NCBI RefSeq assembly: GCF_000189415.1
Contig: NC_015144.1
Location: 2,208,955-2,272,954, forward strand
From: Weeksella virosa DSM 16922
GTDB taxonomy: Bacteria; Bacteroidota; Bacteroidia; Flavobacteriales; Weeksellaceae
DNA: 64,000 nt
Reading direction: 5' to 3'
The notes under the pieces are model-generated. The model did no database searches, was not told where the DNA came from, and worked only from the letters and a program-made list of their open reading frames with translations. This document shows, in pieces, positions 18,461 through 27,301 of the stretch; the stretch's first letter is position 1; each line of letters starts with the position of its first letter. The translations under genes were made by a program, and so were the position numbers.

Positions 18461-20122
18461 ATGCATCCAAAAGTACTTCTCACAACACTGAATGCTAAGT
18501 ATATACATCTTAACCTAGCCATTCGGATACTCTATGACCTAACCCACGAACGCGGTAATATAGACTGGAAAGAATTTACCATAAAGTCTAATTTTCAATC
18601 GGTTGCAGAAGAATGTTCGCGCTATGATGTGGTGTGCTTTAGTTGTTATATTTGGAATATTACGCAGACCTTGGAAGTTGCTAAACTAATAAAAGGTCTT
18701 TCACCTGATACGAAAATTCTTTTGGGTGGTCCAGAAGTTAGTTACGAATATGATGAGATTATTGCACTCGATTGTGTAGATTTTATCATCGTAGGCGAAG
18801 GCGAAATTCCGTTTGAAGAATTTCTCGACCACTATCCTGAAGTAGAAAAGGTGTCAAATTTGGTCTACAAAAAAAACAAGGAAGTATTTTTCAATAAACA
18901 AAACATCACATTCGATATCAATCGTTTAGAAGGGAGAAATCCTTATATTTATGATGATCCTAAAGAATTGGCGCAAAAAGTTTGCTATATAGAAACATCG
19001 AGAGGTTGCCCGTATAAGTGTGAGTTTTGTTTGGCAAGTTTGGATAACAAAATGAGATATTTACCAACAGAGACCATACACGAGAATCTTTTGTATTTGA
19101 TGAAACATGGAAAAACCATCAAATTTCTCGATCGAACCTTTAATATCAAACGAGATTTTACGATTTCATTATTTCAGTTTATTTTAGAAAATTACCGAGA
19201 GGGGAACGTTTTCCAGTTCGAGATTACTGCTGACATTGTGCATCCAGACATCATAAAATTTGTCAATGAATATGTACCGAAGAATTTATTCCGATTCGAA
19301 ATTGGCATCCAAACCGTAAATCAAGCCAGTAATCGAGAAGTTTCTCGCAAACAGAATTTTGATAAAACGTCGAATGTAATCCTACAATTAAAGGATAAAA
19401 TAGAAATGCATCTGGACCTGATTGTTGGTTTACCTTTGGAGTATTTGCAAGATCTGAAATACAGTTTCGAGTCTACCTTCAAGCTTTATCCTCCCGAATT
19501 ACAGCTTGGTTTTCTCAAGTTTCTGAAGGGTACACCTGTTCGCCAGAAATATGAAAATTATGGGTATAAATTCGACCCTGCTCCACCCTATCAAATCATC
19601 GAGAGTAATTTTCTTAGCCAAAAGGATTTAGCCAATATTACGGCACTAGAACATGCACTGGAAATTTATTGGAATAAACCACGTGCTATCGAAACTTTGA
19701 CTTATATAAGTGAAACAGATTCTATATTCGATTATTTAATGAAATTAGGGAATTATTTTACCGAAAGATTATCTTATAAACACACCCTGAACCAGGTCTA
19801 TGAAACGCTTTATACGTTCACCAAAAAATATTATAACTCCTCTATTCTACTGCAATTAATTGCGATTGATTATTACACACAGCACAAATCTAATCCGAAA
19901 GATTTATTTGAGATTGAGGAAGAATTAGCGATGGATTATTCAGCTATTGCTACTCACCCTAAAAGTAGATTTGTTAATTTCAGTATTGATTTTGATTGGA
20001 TAATTTGGAAAACCGAAAGAAGAATCGTCAAAGCACAGAACCTATGGATAATCGAATACATTACCAATTCGCACAATATTGTTCATCCACCTGTAGGTAC
20101 TAGCTTACAACTAGTACTATAG
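18461..20122 (+). CDS. B12-binding-domain radical SAM protein (DUF4080 type)
   Basis: The 553-residue protein begins with a cobalamin-binding-like Rossmann domain (about residues 1-135: LLTTLNAKYIHLNLAIRIL, ILLGGPEVSYEYDEI). A radical-SAM domain follows with cluster cysteines C183-x3-C187-x2-C190 in ETSRGCPYKCEFCLAS. The C-terminal part fits the DUF4080 extension. Members may be methyltransferases or similar; no substrate is known. The classic B12 ligand DxHxxG is not evident, so actual cobalamin binding is uncertain. Its last 6 bp overlap the convergent GNAT gene. Confidence 0.88.
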   Translation: MHPKVLLTTLNAKYIHLNLAIRILYDLTHERGNIDWKEFTIKSNFQSVAEECSRYDVVCFSCYIWNITQTLEVAKLIKGLSPDTKILLGGPEVSYEYDEIIALDCVDFIIVGEGEIPFEEFLDHYPEVEKVSNLVYKKNKEVFFNKQNITFDINRLEGRNPYIYDDPKELAQKVCYIETSRGCPYKCEFCLASLDNKMRYLPTETIHENLLYLMKHGKTIKFLDRTFNIKRDFTISLFQFILENYREGNVFQFEITADIVHPDIIKFVNEYVPKNLFRFEIGIQTVNQASNREVSRKQNFDKTSNVILQLKDKIEMHLDLIVGLPLEYLQDLKYSFESTFKLYPPELQLGFLKFLKGTPVRQKYENYGYKFDPAPPYQIIESNFLSQKDLANITALEHALEIYWNKPRAIETLTYISETDSIFDYLMKLGNYFTERLSYKHTLNQVYETLYTFTKKYYNSSILLQLIAIDYYTQHKSNPKDLFEIEEELAMDYSAIATHPKSRFVNFSIDFDWIIWKTERRIVKAQNLWIIEYITNSHNIVHPPVGTSLQLVL

Positions 20123-20956
20123 ATTTTTCTGATAAATATAATCATCCATCACATAACCATTCCCGATTTCGAAAACAGCTTCTTGCACTCTCACAAAACC
20201 ATTTCTTTCATAGAAAGAGATTGCTTTTTCGTTGTGCTTATTCACAGTCAGGTATATTGCTCTAGCCGCTTTAGATTCGGCAAATTCTACTACTTGTGCC
20301 AACATTATTTTCCCTAAACCTTGTTGCTGACTTGCTGAGTCTAAGTAGATTTTGGACAAAAAAACACGTCCATCATCTTCTAATTTATAATGCAAATACC
20401 CTACCGAAATGTTGTCTACCTTAAGAATCTCCCAGCAATCACCTTGATCCACTTCCGATAAAATTTTCTTTTCATCATACATCATCGCAAGCATATAATC
20501 TATTTGCTCTTGAGAGAGTATCATTTTATAGGTTGTCGACCAAACTCTTTTGGCTAATGGTAGGATATGATGTACATTGGTAGGATTTACGGTATGAAAA
20601 AAATAATGTATATCTCTTCGCTTTACCGCTTCTTTTTTCTGTAGTTTGGCTTGCTCTATTTCCTCGGCCAATTGCTTATCTTTTCTGAAGTTTTTTTCCA
20701 CAATACGATAAACTCCAAAAGCAACAAATAATCCTGCTAAAACTGGAATCCACATTTGGTAACTCTCATTCATCTCTGTAAGTTTTGGCATCAAATCAAA
20801 CATCGAGAATAAATGAATATTGAAGGCGATAAATATCAGCGAAATCACATAAAAAATTCCTGATAAAACAACCCACAAAAATATGTTTTTTCTATATCGT
20901 TTGGCTAAAAAACCAAAACGTAGGGCTATGTATAAAAGATATATCAATTCTATCAT
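20117..20956 (-). CDS. membrane-anchored GNAT acetyltransferase
   Basis: The ATG at 20956 gives a 279-residue protein; a TTG two codons earlier is possible but unneeded. Residues 1-90 hold about three hydrophobic segments (1-17, 25-47, 68-86), followed by a charged helix (NFRKDKQLAEEIEQAKLQKK). From about residue 115 there is a complete GNAT domain with acetyl-CoA loop SQQQGLGKIML and the end motif AISFYERNGFV. GNAT enzymes of this subtype usually lack a membrane part, so this looks like a domain fusion placing the enzyme on the inner membrane. Substrate unknown. Confidence 0.85.
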   Translation of the reverse strand: MIELIYLLYIALRFGFLAKRYRKNIFLWVVLSGIFYVISLIFIAFNIHLFSMFDLMPKLTEMNESYQMWIPVLAGLFVAFGVYRIVEKNFRKDKQLAEEIEQAKLQKKEAVKRRDIHYFFHTVNPTNVHHILPLAKRVWSTTYKMILSQEQIDYMLAMMYDEKKILSEVDQGDCWEILKVDNISVGYLHYKLEDDGRVFLSKIYLDSASQQQGLGKIMLAQVVEFAESKAARAIYLTVNKHNEKAISFYERNGFVRVQEAVFEIGNGYVMDDYIYQKNL

Positions 20957-21004
20957 GATCAACAGCTATTTTACAAAAATACGTAAATTATTAGGACTAT
21001 TTTC

Positions 21005-21012
21005 TATATTTG
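21005..21012 (+). promoter_or_regulatory. candidate -7 box of kbl
   Basis: TATATTTG matches TAnnTTTG, 19 bp ahead of the kbl ATG, in the short divergent spacer shared with the GNAT gene. Confidence 0.5.
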
Positions 21013-21031
21013 TGTATAAACAAACAGACAA

Positions 21032-22231
21032 ATGTATAGCAAAGAATTTCAGAATTATCTTCAAACTCAATTAGACGAATTAGAAGAGCAAGGTCTTTTC
21101 AAAAAAGAACGAATCATTGCCTCTTCGCAAAGTGCAGAAATCACTTTAGAGAATGGCAAAAAGTTATTAAATTTTTGTGCTAATAATTATCTAGGACTTT
21201 CAGACAACCCGCAAGTAATAAAAGCGGCTCAAGATATTCTGGATAAACGTGGTTACGGAATGTCTTCTGTTCGTTTTATATGCGGAACTCAAGATATACA
21301 CAAAGAACTAGAACAAAAGATAGCAAATTATTTAGGGACCGAAGATACAATATTGTATGCAGCAGCTTTTGATGCCAATGGAGGAGTTTTCGAACCTTTG
21401 TTTACGGATGAAGACGCCATAATTTCTGACGAACTCAACCATGCGTCTATTATCGATGGTGTACGCCTTAGCAAAGCTGCCCGCTATCGTTATAAAAACA
21501 ATGATATGGGTGACTTAGAAGAAAAACTAAAAGAAGCTTCAGCAAAAAATCACCGTTTCAAAATCATTGTAACAGATGGTGTTTTCTCTATGGACGGTAT
21601 AGTTGCCAACCTAAAAGGAGTGTGTGATTTGGCAGAGAAATACAATGCGTTGGTTATGGTAGATGATTCGCATGCTACTGGTTTCTTGGGAAAAACTGGT
21701 CGCGGTACACATGAATACTGCGAGGTTATAGATCGTGTAGACATTATTACTTCTACACTTGGAAAAGCTTTAGGCGGTGCAATGGGTGGTTTTACTTCTG
21801 GAAAAAAAGAAATTATCGAGCTCTTGCGCCAACGTTCTCGTCCGTATCTTTTCTCAAATTCTCTTGCGCCAGGTATTGTAGGTGCAGCACTAGAAGTTCT
21901 ATCTATGCTAGAAAAAGACAATACTCTGCGCGATAAACTAATGTGGAATGCAGAATATTTCCGCAAAGAAATGGTAGAAGCTGGTTTCGATATCCCTGAG
22001 GGTGATGCTGCAATTGTTCCTGTTATGTTGTACGATGCAAAACTTTCTCAAATTATGGCCGACAAACTTTTAGAAGAAGGTGTTTATGTTATCGGATTCT
22101 TTTACCCAGTTGTACCTAGAGACAAAGCGAGAATTCGTGTTCAGCTATCGGCAGCTCATACCAAAGATCAACTAGATCATACGATTGCTGCTTTCATTAA
22201 AGTAGGAAAAGAATTAGGTGTGATAAAATAA
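21032..22231 (+). CDS. kbl: glycine C-acetyltransferase (2-amino-3-ketobutyrate CoA ligase)
   Basis: A 399-residue alpha-oxoamine synthase. It has NNYLGLSDNPQVI, GMSSVRFICGTQDIHKELE, MVDDSHATGFLG and the PLP lysine K245 in TSTLGKALGGAMGG. These motifs and the length match Kbl, which splits 2-amino-3-ketobutyrate into glycine and acetyl-CoA in threonine breakdown. A homologous family member (8-amino-7-oxononanoate synthase) is the main alternative, but GTQDIHKELE favours Kbl. No threonine dehydrogenase gene is adjacent. A strong terminator follows. Confidence 0.92.
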   Translation: MYSKEFQNYLQTQLDELEEQGLFKKERIIASSQSAEITLENGKKLLNFCANNYLGLSDNPQVIKAAQDILDKRGYGMSSVRFICGTQDIHKELEQKIANYLGTEDTILYAAAFDANGGVFEPLFTDEDAIISDELNHASIIDGVRLSKAARYRYKNNDMGDLEEKLKEASAKNHRFKIIVTDGVFSMDGIVANLKGVCDLAEKYNALVMVDDSHATGFLGKTGRGTHEYCEVIDRVDIITSTLGKALGGAMGGFTSGKKEIIELLRQRSRPYLFSNSLAPGIVGAALEVLSMLEKDNTLRDKLMWNAEYFRKEMVEAGFDIPEGDAAIVPVMLYDAKLSQIMADKLLEEGVYVIGFFYPVVPRDKARIRVQLSAAHTKDQLDHTIAAFIKVGKELGVIK

Positions 22232-22270
22232 TTTTTTATCGTTGATGAGCTATTATAGTAAGTTATAATC

Positions 22271-22307
22271 AAAAAAAAATCCACTTCACTTGAAGTGGAT
22301 TTTTTTT
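22271..22307. terminator. bidirectional terminator between kbl and the FucP-type gene
   Basis: A stem AATCCACTTC / GAAGTGGATT with tetraloop ACTT, flanked by an A-run on the left and a T-run on the right, so it can act on both strands. It is 40 bp after the kbl stop. Confidence 0.9.
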
Positions 22308-22466
22308 AAACGTATTTTTCTGAAAAATCAGTACTATAGTTTTTACCTAAAAATTATAATAGAAAGTATATACTAAAATTATTGTTAATTAATTTACCGG
22401 TAATTTTCTATTTTAAATATTAAATCAACCAATAAAAAATAAATATATATCCTGCTCAAAAACTGC

Positions 22467-23888
22467 TTATTTGTTTTCAAATACAATATTTTGTTTTGCT
22501 AATATTTTTTGTCCTAGAATAGAATAAGCTATCAAATATCCAAAACATACTACACCAACGATATACGAGAAATGAATACTTATCGCATCGGCCAATAAAC
22601 CTTGCAAGTAACTAATGATTCCACCTCCCATAATCATCATGATTAATAAACTACTTCCTTGACTGGTGTTTTTTCCTAAGCCCGCAATCGCAATCGTGAA
22701 AATACACGGCCAAAGCGTACTACAAAATAGCCCTACACTAGAAAATGCATAGACACTTACCATGCCGGTAGATAGCATCCCGGTAATGATCGCTAATGCA
22801 CCAAAACATGAGAAAATAAACAGCATACGAACTGGATTTCCCTTGGTAAGTAAGTCGGCAATAATTAGCACAAGAATAATCAAAGCATAGATATAGAAGG
22901 GTTGTAGGTCGTGGTTACCAATATAGTTCACCAATAAGAATACACCAAACGCTAAGTAAGGAGCAATAAGTTTTATATATTTTTCGACCGATTTCTTCAG
23001 GCTGAAAGCTTCTACAGCCCCTGACCATCGCCCAATCATCATGCTGGCCCAATAAAGAGAAACGTATGGTGCAACTTCGTGTATTTTAAAACCTAAATCT
23101 TTGTGCATATATTCTGGTAAATTACTAACTGTTGATACTTCTACCCCAACATAAAGAAAAATTGCAATCATGCCTAACCAAAGCTGTGGATAAGAAAGAG
23201 CAGATTTTCGATCTTGATGGGATTTTTTTGTATCATCTTCTTCAATAATTTGCGGCTTATCTGGTAGTTTAGAAAATTTAAGAAAAATTGCGACAACCAG
23301 AAACAAAACTCCAATAATCAGATAAGGATTTTTCACTGTTTCTAACGCAACATGGTGGGTAGAATTTTCGTTTATCGAACCAAAAATAGCAAAAGAAACA
23401 ATCAGAGGTCCTATCGTTGTACCAAAATTATTAACTCCGCCTGCTAAGGTTAAACGTTGAGATCCTCTTTGAGGGTCACCTAAAGCAATCGCTAAAGGAT
23501 TGGCAACAGTTTGCTGCAAAGAAAAGCCTAATCCTACAATGAATAAACCACTTAGCATTAGCGAATAAGAATGCAAATTGGCTGCTGGAATAAAAAGCAA
23601 GGTTCCTAGAGCAGAGATGAATAAACCGATGGCTAAACTATTTTTGTATCCTAATCGATTAATTAGATCTTTACCCATGAGTGCCGAAATCCCTAAATAG
23701 ATTAGCGAACCCACTGTATAGGCAATATAAAAAGCTAGAGATACTAATTGACTTTGCCCCTGTGTGAGTTGAAATGCTTCTTTAAAAACGGGTATTAATA
23801 TATCATTACTTGCTGCAATAAAACCCCAAAAGAAAAATACAGAAACCAATGGTATGAATTGACTCCAAATTGTTTTTTGATTACTCAT
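22467..23888 (-). CDS. sugar MFS transporter, FucP / glucose-galactose family
   Basis: The 473-residue protein has about twelve transmembrane segments. It carries the opening FFFWGFIAASNDILIPVFKEAFQL and the segment LQQTVANPLAIALGDPQRGSQRLTLAGGVNNFGTTIGP, both characteristic of the FucP/GluP group of proton-coupled sugar importers. The specific sugar cannot be read from the sequence. It has no carbohydrate-catabolic neighbours; the flanking genes are kbl and lipB. Confidence 0.9.
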   Translation of the reverse strand: MSNQKTIWSQFIPLVSVFFFWGFIAASNDILIPVFKEAFQLTQGQSQLVSLAFYIAYTVGSLIYLGISALMGKDLINRLGYKNSLAIGLFISALGTLLFIPAANLHSYSLMLSGLFIVGLGFSLQQTVANPLAIALGDPQRGSQRLTLAGGVNNFGTTIGPLIVSFAIFGSINENSTHHVALETVKNPYLIIGVLFLVVAIFLKFSKLPDKPQIIEEDDTKKSHQDRKSALSYPQLWLGMIAIFLYVGVEVSTVSNLPEYMHKDLGFKIHEVAPYVSLYWASMMIGRWSGAVEAFSLKKSVEKYIKLIAPYLAFGVFLLVNYIGNHDLQPFYIYALIILVLIIADLLTKGNPVRMLFIFSCFGALAIITGMLSTGMVSVYAFSSVGLFCSTLWPCIFTIAIAGLGKNTSQGSSLLIMMIMGGGIISYLQGLLADAISIHFSYIVGVVCFGYLIAYSILGQKILAKQNIVFENK

Positions 23889-23998
23889 GTGCTTTTTATT
23901 ATAAGGATAAAAACCAAACCCTAAATGAAATATTCTGTGCTTAGCTTTCTAAATGTAACTAGAAAATGACAATTTGTAAAATACAATCTTCTTTTCTT

Positions 23999-24712
23999 TT
24001 ATTTTAATTCAATATCAAACACCTCAATGAACTGATTTCGAACAACTTCTTTTACCTCTTCCATATCCAGTATTCGGTTGAGTTCTTGTTCTAGTGATGC
24101 CACTGCTTTGTCTTTTATTCCGCACGGGATAATGTATTCGAAATAACGCAAATCGGTGTTCACATTCAGAGCAAAACCGTGCATCGTAACCCATCGAGAA
24201 GCTTTCACACCCATTGCACAAATTTTTCTTGCATAAGGTTTTCCTACATCCAACCAAACGCCTGTCTCACCTTTCGATCGTTCTCCGTGTAAACCATAAT
24301 GCGCCAATGTTTGTATGATAACTTGCTCTAAATTACGCATATACAAATGTATATCTGGTTTGAATTGATCCAAATCGAATATTGGATAGCCAACCAATTG
24401 CTCTGGGCCATGATAGGTAATATCACCGCCTCGATTGGTCCTTACAAATGTCGCATGTATATGTTGTAATTGATCTTGATTGGCCAACATATTTTCTATA
24501 TGTCCACTTTTTCCTAACGTGTAAACATGCGGATGTTCGACAAATAACAAGTGATTTTTTGGGGTTTTGAATTCTGTTTTCCCTTCCTTTTCTTGTGCTC
24601 GATTGTATTGCTTGACACCAACACTTTCGGCTAATAAGGCTTCTTGAAGATCCCAAACTTCTTGATAATCCCTATCCTTTCCTAAATCTTGAAAATATAC
24701 CGTTTTTTTCAT
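23999..24712 (-). CDS. lipB: lipoyl(octanoyl) transferase
   Basis: The chosen ATG at 24712 gives MKKTVYFQDLGKDRDYQEVWDLQ (237 aa), the standard LipB opening. A further in-frame ATG at 24763 would add residues that do not belong and overlaps a candidate promoter box. Family motifs are TNRGGDITYHGPEQLVGYP, catalytic Lys163 (ARKICAMGVKASRWVTMHGFALN) and the acyl-cysteine Cys197 (IIPCGIKD). It moves octanoate from acyl carrier protein to lipoyl domains in the cytosol. Confidence 0.94.
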   Translation of the reverse strand: MKKTVYFQDLGKDRDYQEVWDLQEALLAESVGVKQYNRAQEKEGKTEFKTPKNHLLFVEHPHVYTLGKSGHIENMLANQDQLQHIHATFVRTNRGGDITYHGPEQLVGYPIFDLDQFKPDIHLYMRNLEQVIIQTLAHYGLHGERSKGETGVWLDVGKPYARKICAMGVKASRWVTMHGFALNVNTDLRYFEYIIPCGIKDKAVASLEQELNRILDMEEVKEVVRNQFIEVFDIELK

Positions 24713-24760
24713 GCTCAAATTGTATTGTAGAGTCTGCAAATAAAAATAATCTACAACACG

Positions 24761-24768
24761 CAAAACTA
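24761..24768 (-). promoter_or_regulatory. candidate -7 box of lipB
   Basis: On the minus strand this reads TAGTTTTG (TAnnTTTG), 48 bp before the preferred lipB start. It overlaps the alternative upstream ATG codon region, supporting the shorter protein. Confidence 0.45.
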
Positions 24769-24945
24769 CAATAAAATAAAGACTTCTTACTGATGTAATT
24801 TTGGTAGAATGAAATCTATTTCGATTTTATACTATCTAACAACTGCATATTGCATAAATATAAGAAGATTTTCACCTTATATATTGTTCGACAGCTACAA
24901 ATCAATAGCACTAACAAATAACGTTAACGGTGAAAAATCTAGTAT

Positions 24946-24977
24946 TTTGCGCTAAAAAAGTATACAAAATAATTTTG
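24946..24977 (+). promoter_or_regulatory. promoter of the B12-riboswitch operon
   Basis: A -33 element TTTG (24946-24949), a 20-bp spacer and a -7 element TAATTTTG (24970-24977) give the best match to a flavobacterial promoter in the window. A second box, TACATTTG (24978-24985), follows immediately. Either would start transcription just before the riboswitch P1 stem at 24992. Confidence 0.7.
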
Positions 24978-24991
24978 TACATTTGAGAAAA

Positions 24992-25155
24992 ATTTGGTGC
25001 GAATAGAAATATTCGGTAACAGGGAATCAGGTGTAAATCCTGAACAGACCCGCTGCTGTAAGCTCCACAAAAACTTTTCTTAGAGCCAATATTCACTGTA
25101 GTATACTATGGGAAGAATTACTAAGAAATGGAGTAAGTCAGAAGACCTACCAAAT
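24992..25155 (+). ncRNA. cobalamin riboswitch
   Basis: The conserved core GGGAATCAGGTGTAAATCC (from 25022), then GACCCGC and CTGTAAGC, is characteristic of cobalamin riboswitches, as is the closing GTCAGAAGACCTACC (25137-25151). The P1 helix pairs ATTTGGT (24992-24998) with ACCAAAT (25149-25155) perfectly. It lies 118 bp upstream of the TonB-dependent receptor start and should switch off the downstream surface operon when adenosyl- or other cobalamin is plentiful. Whether it acts on translation or transcription is not clear; no strong terminator with a T-run is seen before the start codon. Confidence 0.95.
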
Positions 25156-25273
25156 ACAATAGTACAATAGTTAATAGCTTTCGGGGACTAAAGCGTGAAG
25201 AACATTTTGATTAGGATAGTATATATTATCCCGACTACTTCATATTATTCTCGTGAGCGCATTATGGAGCTAG

Positions 25274-27301
25274 ATGAGAAATTTCTATAGAAAAATACTA
25301 TATTTAGTGGCTTTCCTACCCTTCTTTTCTTGGCTTTTTGCACAAGAAAACGATACAGTTGTACAGCTAAAACATGTCAACATACAAGCGTACCCATACA
25401 AAGAAGTTTCGCCAGCACAAATTCTCAAAGGAGAAGAATTACAACAACTTAATAGTCATAATGTTGCCGATGCACTACGTTATTTTTCTGGGGTACAAAT
25501 CAAAGATTATGGTGGAATCGGTGGGCTAAAAACCGTCAATATTCGTAGCATGGGGTCACAACATGTTGGTGTTTTTTACGATGGGATACAACTAGGGAAT
25601 GCACAAAACGGTACCGTAGATTTAGGTCGATTTTCATTGGATGATATGGAAATGATTTCTTTATACAATGGCCAAAAAAGTCAAATCTTTCAATCGGCAA
25701 AAGATTTTGGATCTGCAGGCTCTATTTACCTCAACACCAAAAAACCAACGTTTATTGCTAATAAAAAAACCAACCTAAAAGTAGGGTATAAATTAGGAAG
25801 CATTCAATTGATAAACCCATCAATTCGGATAGAACATAAAATATCTCCTACACTATCAGCTGCTTTGAGTAGCGAATTGATTAAATCGAACGGAATTTAT
25901 TCTTTTCGTTATCGTAGAACCGATCAACAAGGAAATCTTTTATGGTCTGAAAAATGGAAACGCCGTGATGCAAGCATCGAAGCAAAACGACTAGAGGCAA
26001 CTGTTTTCGGGAAAGTAGAAAATGGTTTGTGGGATCTAAAATCCTATAATTATCTTTCTGATCGAGAAATCCCAGGAGCGGTGGTTAAAGGACATGATGA
26101 AATTCTTACAGGTCCAACCCTTACCGATCGAAACCATTATATACAAGGGAACTTCCAAAAGAAATGGACAGGATTTGAGACTCATTTTCGTGGAAAGTTC
26201 GCTTACGATTACACCCATTATGTAACGCGAGATACTACACGATTGATGCTAGACAACACCTATGTGCAACGAGAAATATATGCATCAACGAGTAATTTAT
26301 ACCGAATAAACCCACAATGGGATATAAGTTTTGCCTACGATTTTCAGTACAACACTTTATCGGCCAATTTGCGTGACTTCTCCTATCCTACCCGATATTC
26401 TAATTTATTTGCTTTGGCAACAGCCTATCAAAACAAGCACCTCAAAGCACAAGCAAGTTTATTGGGGACTTTTGTTCAAGAGAGCGTGAAAAAAAATGCT
26501 GCCGCACCGGATAAAAACATTTGGACACCTGCTTTATTTCTTAGTTATCAACCATTTCTAGATAAAGACTTTCATTTGAGAGCTTTTTATAAAAAAATAT
26601 TCAGGATGCCAACCTTCAACGATTTGTATTATACCGAAATCGGCTATACACTTCTCAAACCCGAATATACTACGCAATACAATCTAGGATTGGCTTACAA
26701 CTTATCAACAAGTTCTGGTTGGATGAAAAACCTATCGACCAAACTAGACGTTTATTACAATGAGGTGAAAGATAAAATAGTAGCAATGCCTGGCAACAAC
26801 AATTTCCGTTGGATGATGGTTAATTTAGGAGAGGTGAGAATTAAAGGTTTAGACGCTAATGTAAAAACCGACTTCAGGTTCCGTGCTGTAGATGTTTCTA
26901 CTTTACTTACATACACTTTTCAGAAAGCGCAAGATTATACATATGAGACCGACCTCAATGGCAATTCGTACCCAAGTGCCTTGTACAAGGATCAGATTCC
27001 ATACACACCCAAACATTCTGGCTCTGCAGTAGTTAGTTCCGCTTACCAAAATTGGCGTTTGAATTATAGTTTTATCTATGTCGGAAAACGATATAACTCG
27101 CTACGCAACAATATCAAGATTAATGAAGTAAACCCCTGGTTTACACATGATATATCAGTCCAGAAAGATTTTAAAATAAACAATTATCAACTACGGTTAA
27201 TGGCCGAGGTACAAAATTTACTCAATCAACAATACGAAGTGGTTATATATTACCCAATGCCAGGCACCAATGTTCGATTTACAATACAACTAGAGTTATG
27301 A
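25274..27301 (+). CDS. btuB: TonB-dependent receptor, BtuB-like cobalamin transporter
   Basis: The 675-residue protein has signal peptide MRNFYRKILYLVAFLPFFSWLFAQ. A plug domain follows (about 40-160: LNSHNVADALRYFSGVQIKDYGGIGGLKTVNIRS, then GVFYDGIQLGNAQNG), then a long beta-barrel with aromatic-rich strands. The cobalamin riboswitch upstream supports B12 (or cobinamide) as substrate. It imports across the outer membrane using TonB energy. The C-terminus ends TIQLEL rather than in a terminal aromatic residue, which is slightly atypical. Its stop overlaps the next gene by 4 bp (ATGA), so the two are translationally coupled. Confidence 0.93.
   Translation: MRNFYRKILYLVAFLPFFSWLFAQENDTVVQLKHVNIQAYPYKEVSPAQILKGEELQQLNSHNVADALRYFSGVQIKDYGGIGGLKTVNIRSMGSQHVGVFYDGIQLGNAQNGTVDLGRFSLDDMEMISLYNGQKSQIFQSAKDFGSAGSIYLNTKKPTFIANKKTNLKVGYKLGSIQLINPSIRIEHKISPTLSAALSSELIKSNGIYSFRYRRTDQQGNLLWSEKWKRRDASIEAKRLEATVFGKVENGLWDLKSYNYLSDREIPGAVVKGHDEILTGPTLTDRNHYIQGNFQKKWTGFETHFRGKFAYDYTHYVTRDTTRLMLDNTYVQREIYASTSNLYRINPQWDISFAYDFQYNTLSANLRDFSYPTRYSNLFALATAYQNKHLKAQASLLGTFVQESVKKNAAAPDKNIWTPALFLSYQPFLDKDFHLRAFYKKIFRMPTFNDLYYTEIGYTLLKPEYTTQYNLGLAYNLSTSSGWMKNLSTKLDVYYNEVKDKIVAMPGNNNFRWMMVNLGEVRIKGLDANVKTDFRFRAVDVSTLLTYTFQKAQDYTYETDLNGNSYPSALYKDQIPYTPKHSGSAVVSSAYQNWRLNYSFIYVGKRYNSLRNNIKINEVNPWFTHDISVQKDFKINNYQLRLMAEVQNLLNQQYEVVIYYPMPGTNVRFTIQLEL

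Noticed and set aside
18461..20122. Radical SAM protein as proof of B12 use
   Set aside because: The N-terminal domain looks B12-binding-like, but the DxHxxG ligand motif is not evident, so cobalamin dependence cannot be claimed.
20957..20962. TTG start for the GNAT protein
   Set aside because: A normal ATG two codons later gives the same protein minus two residues.
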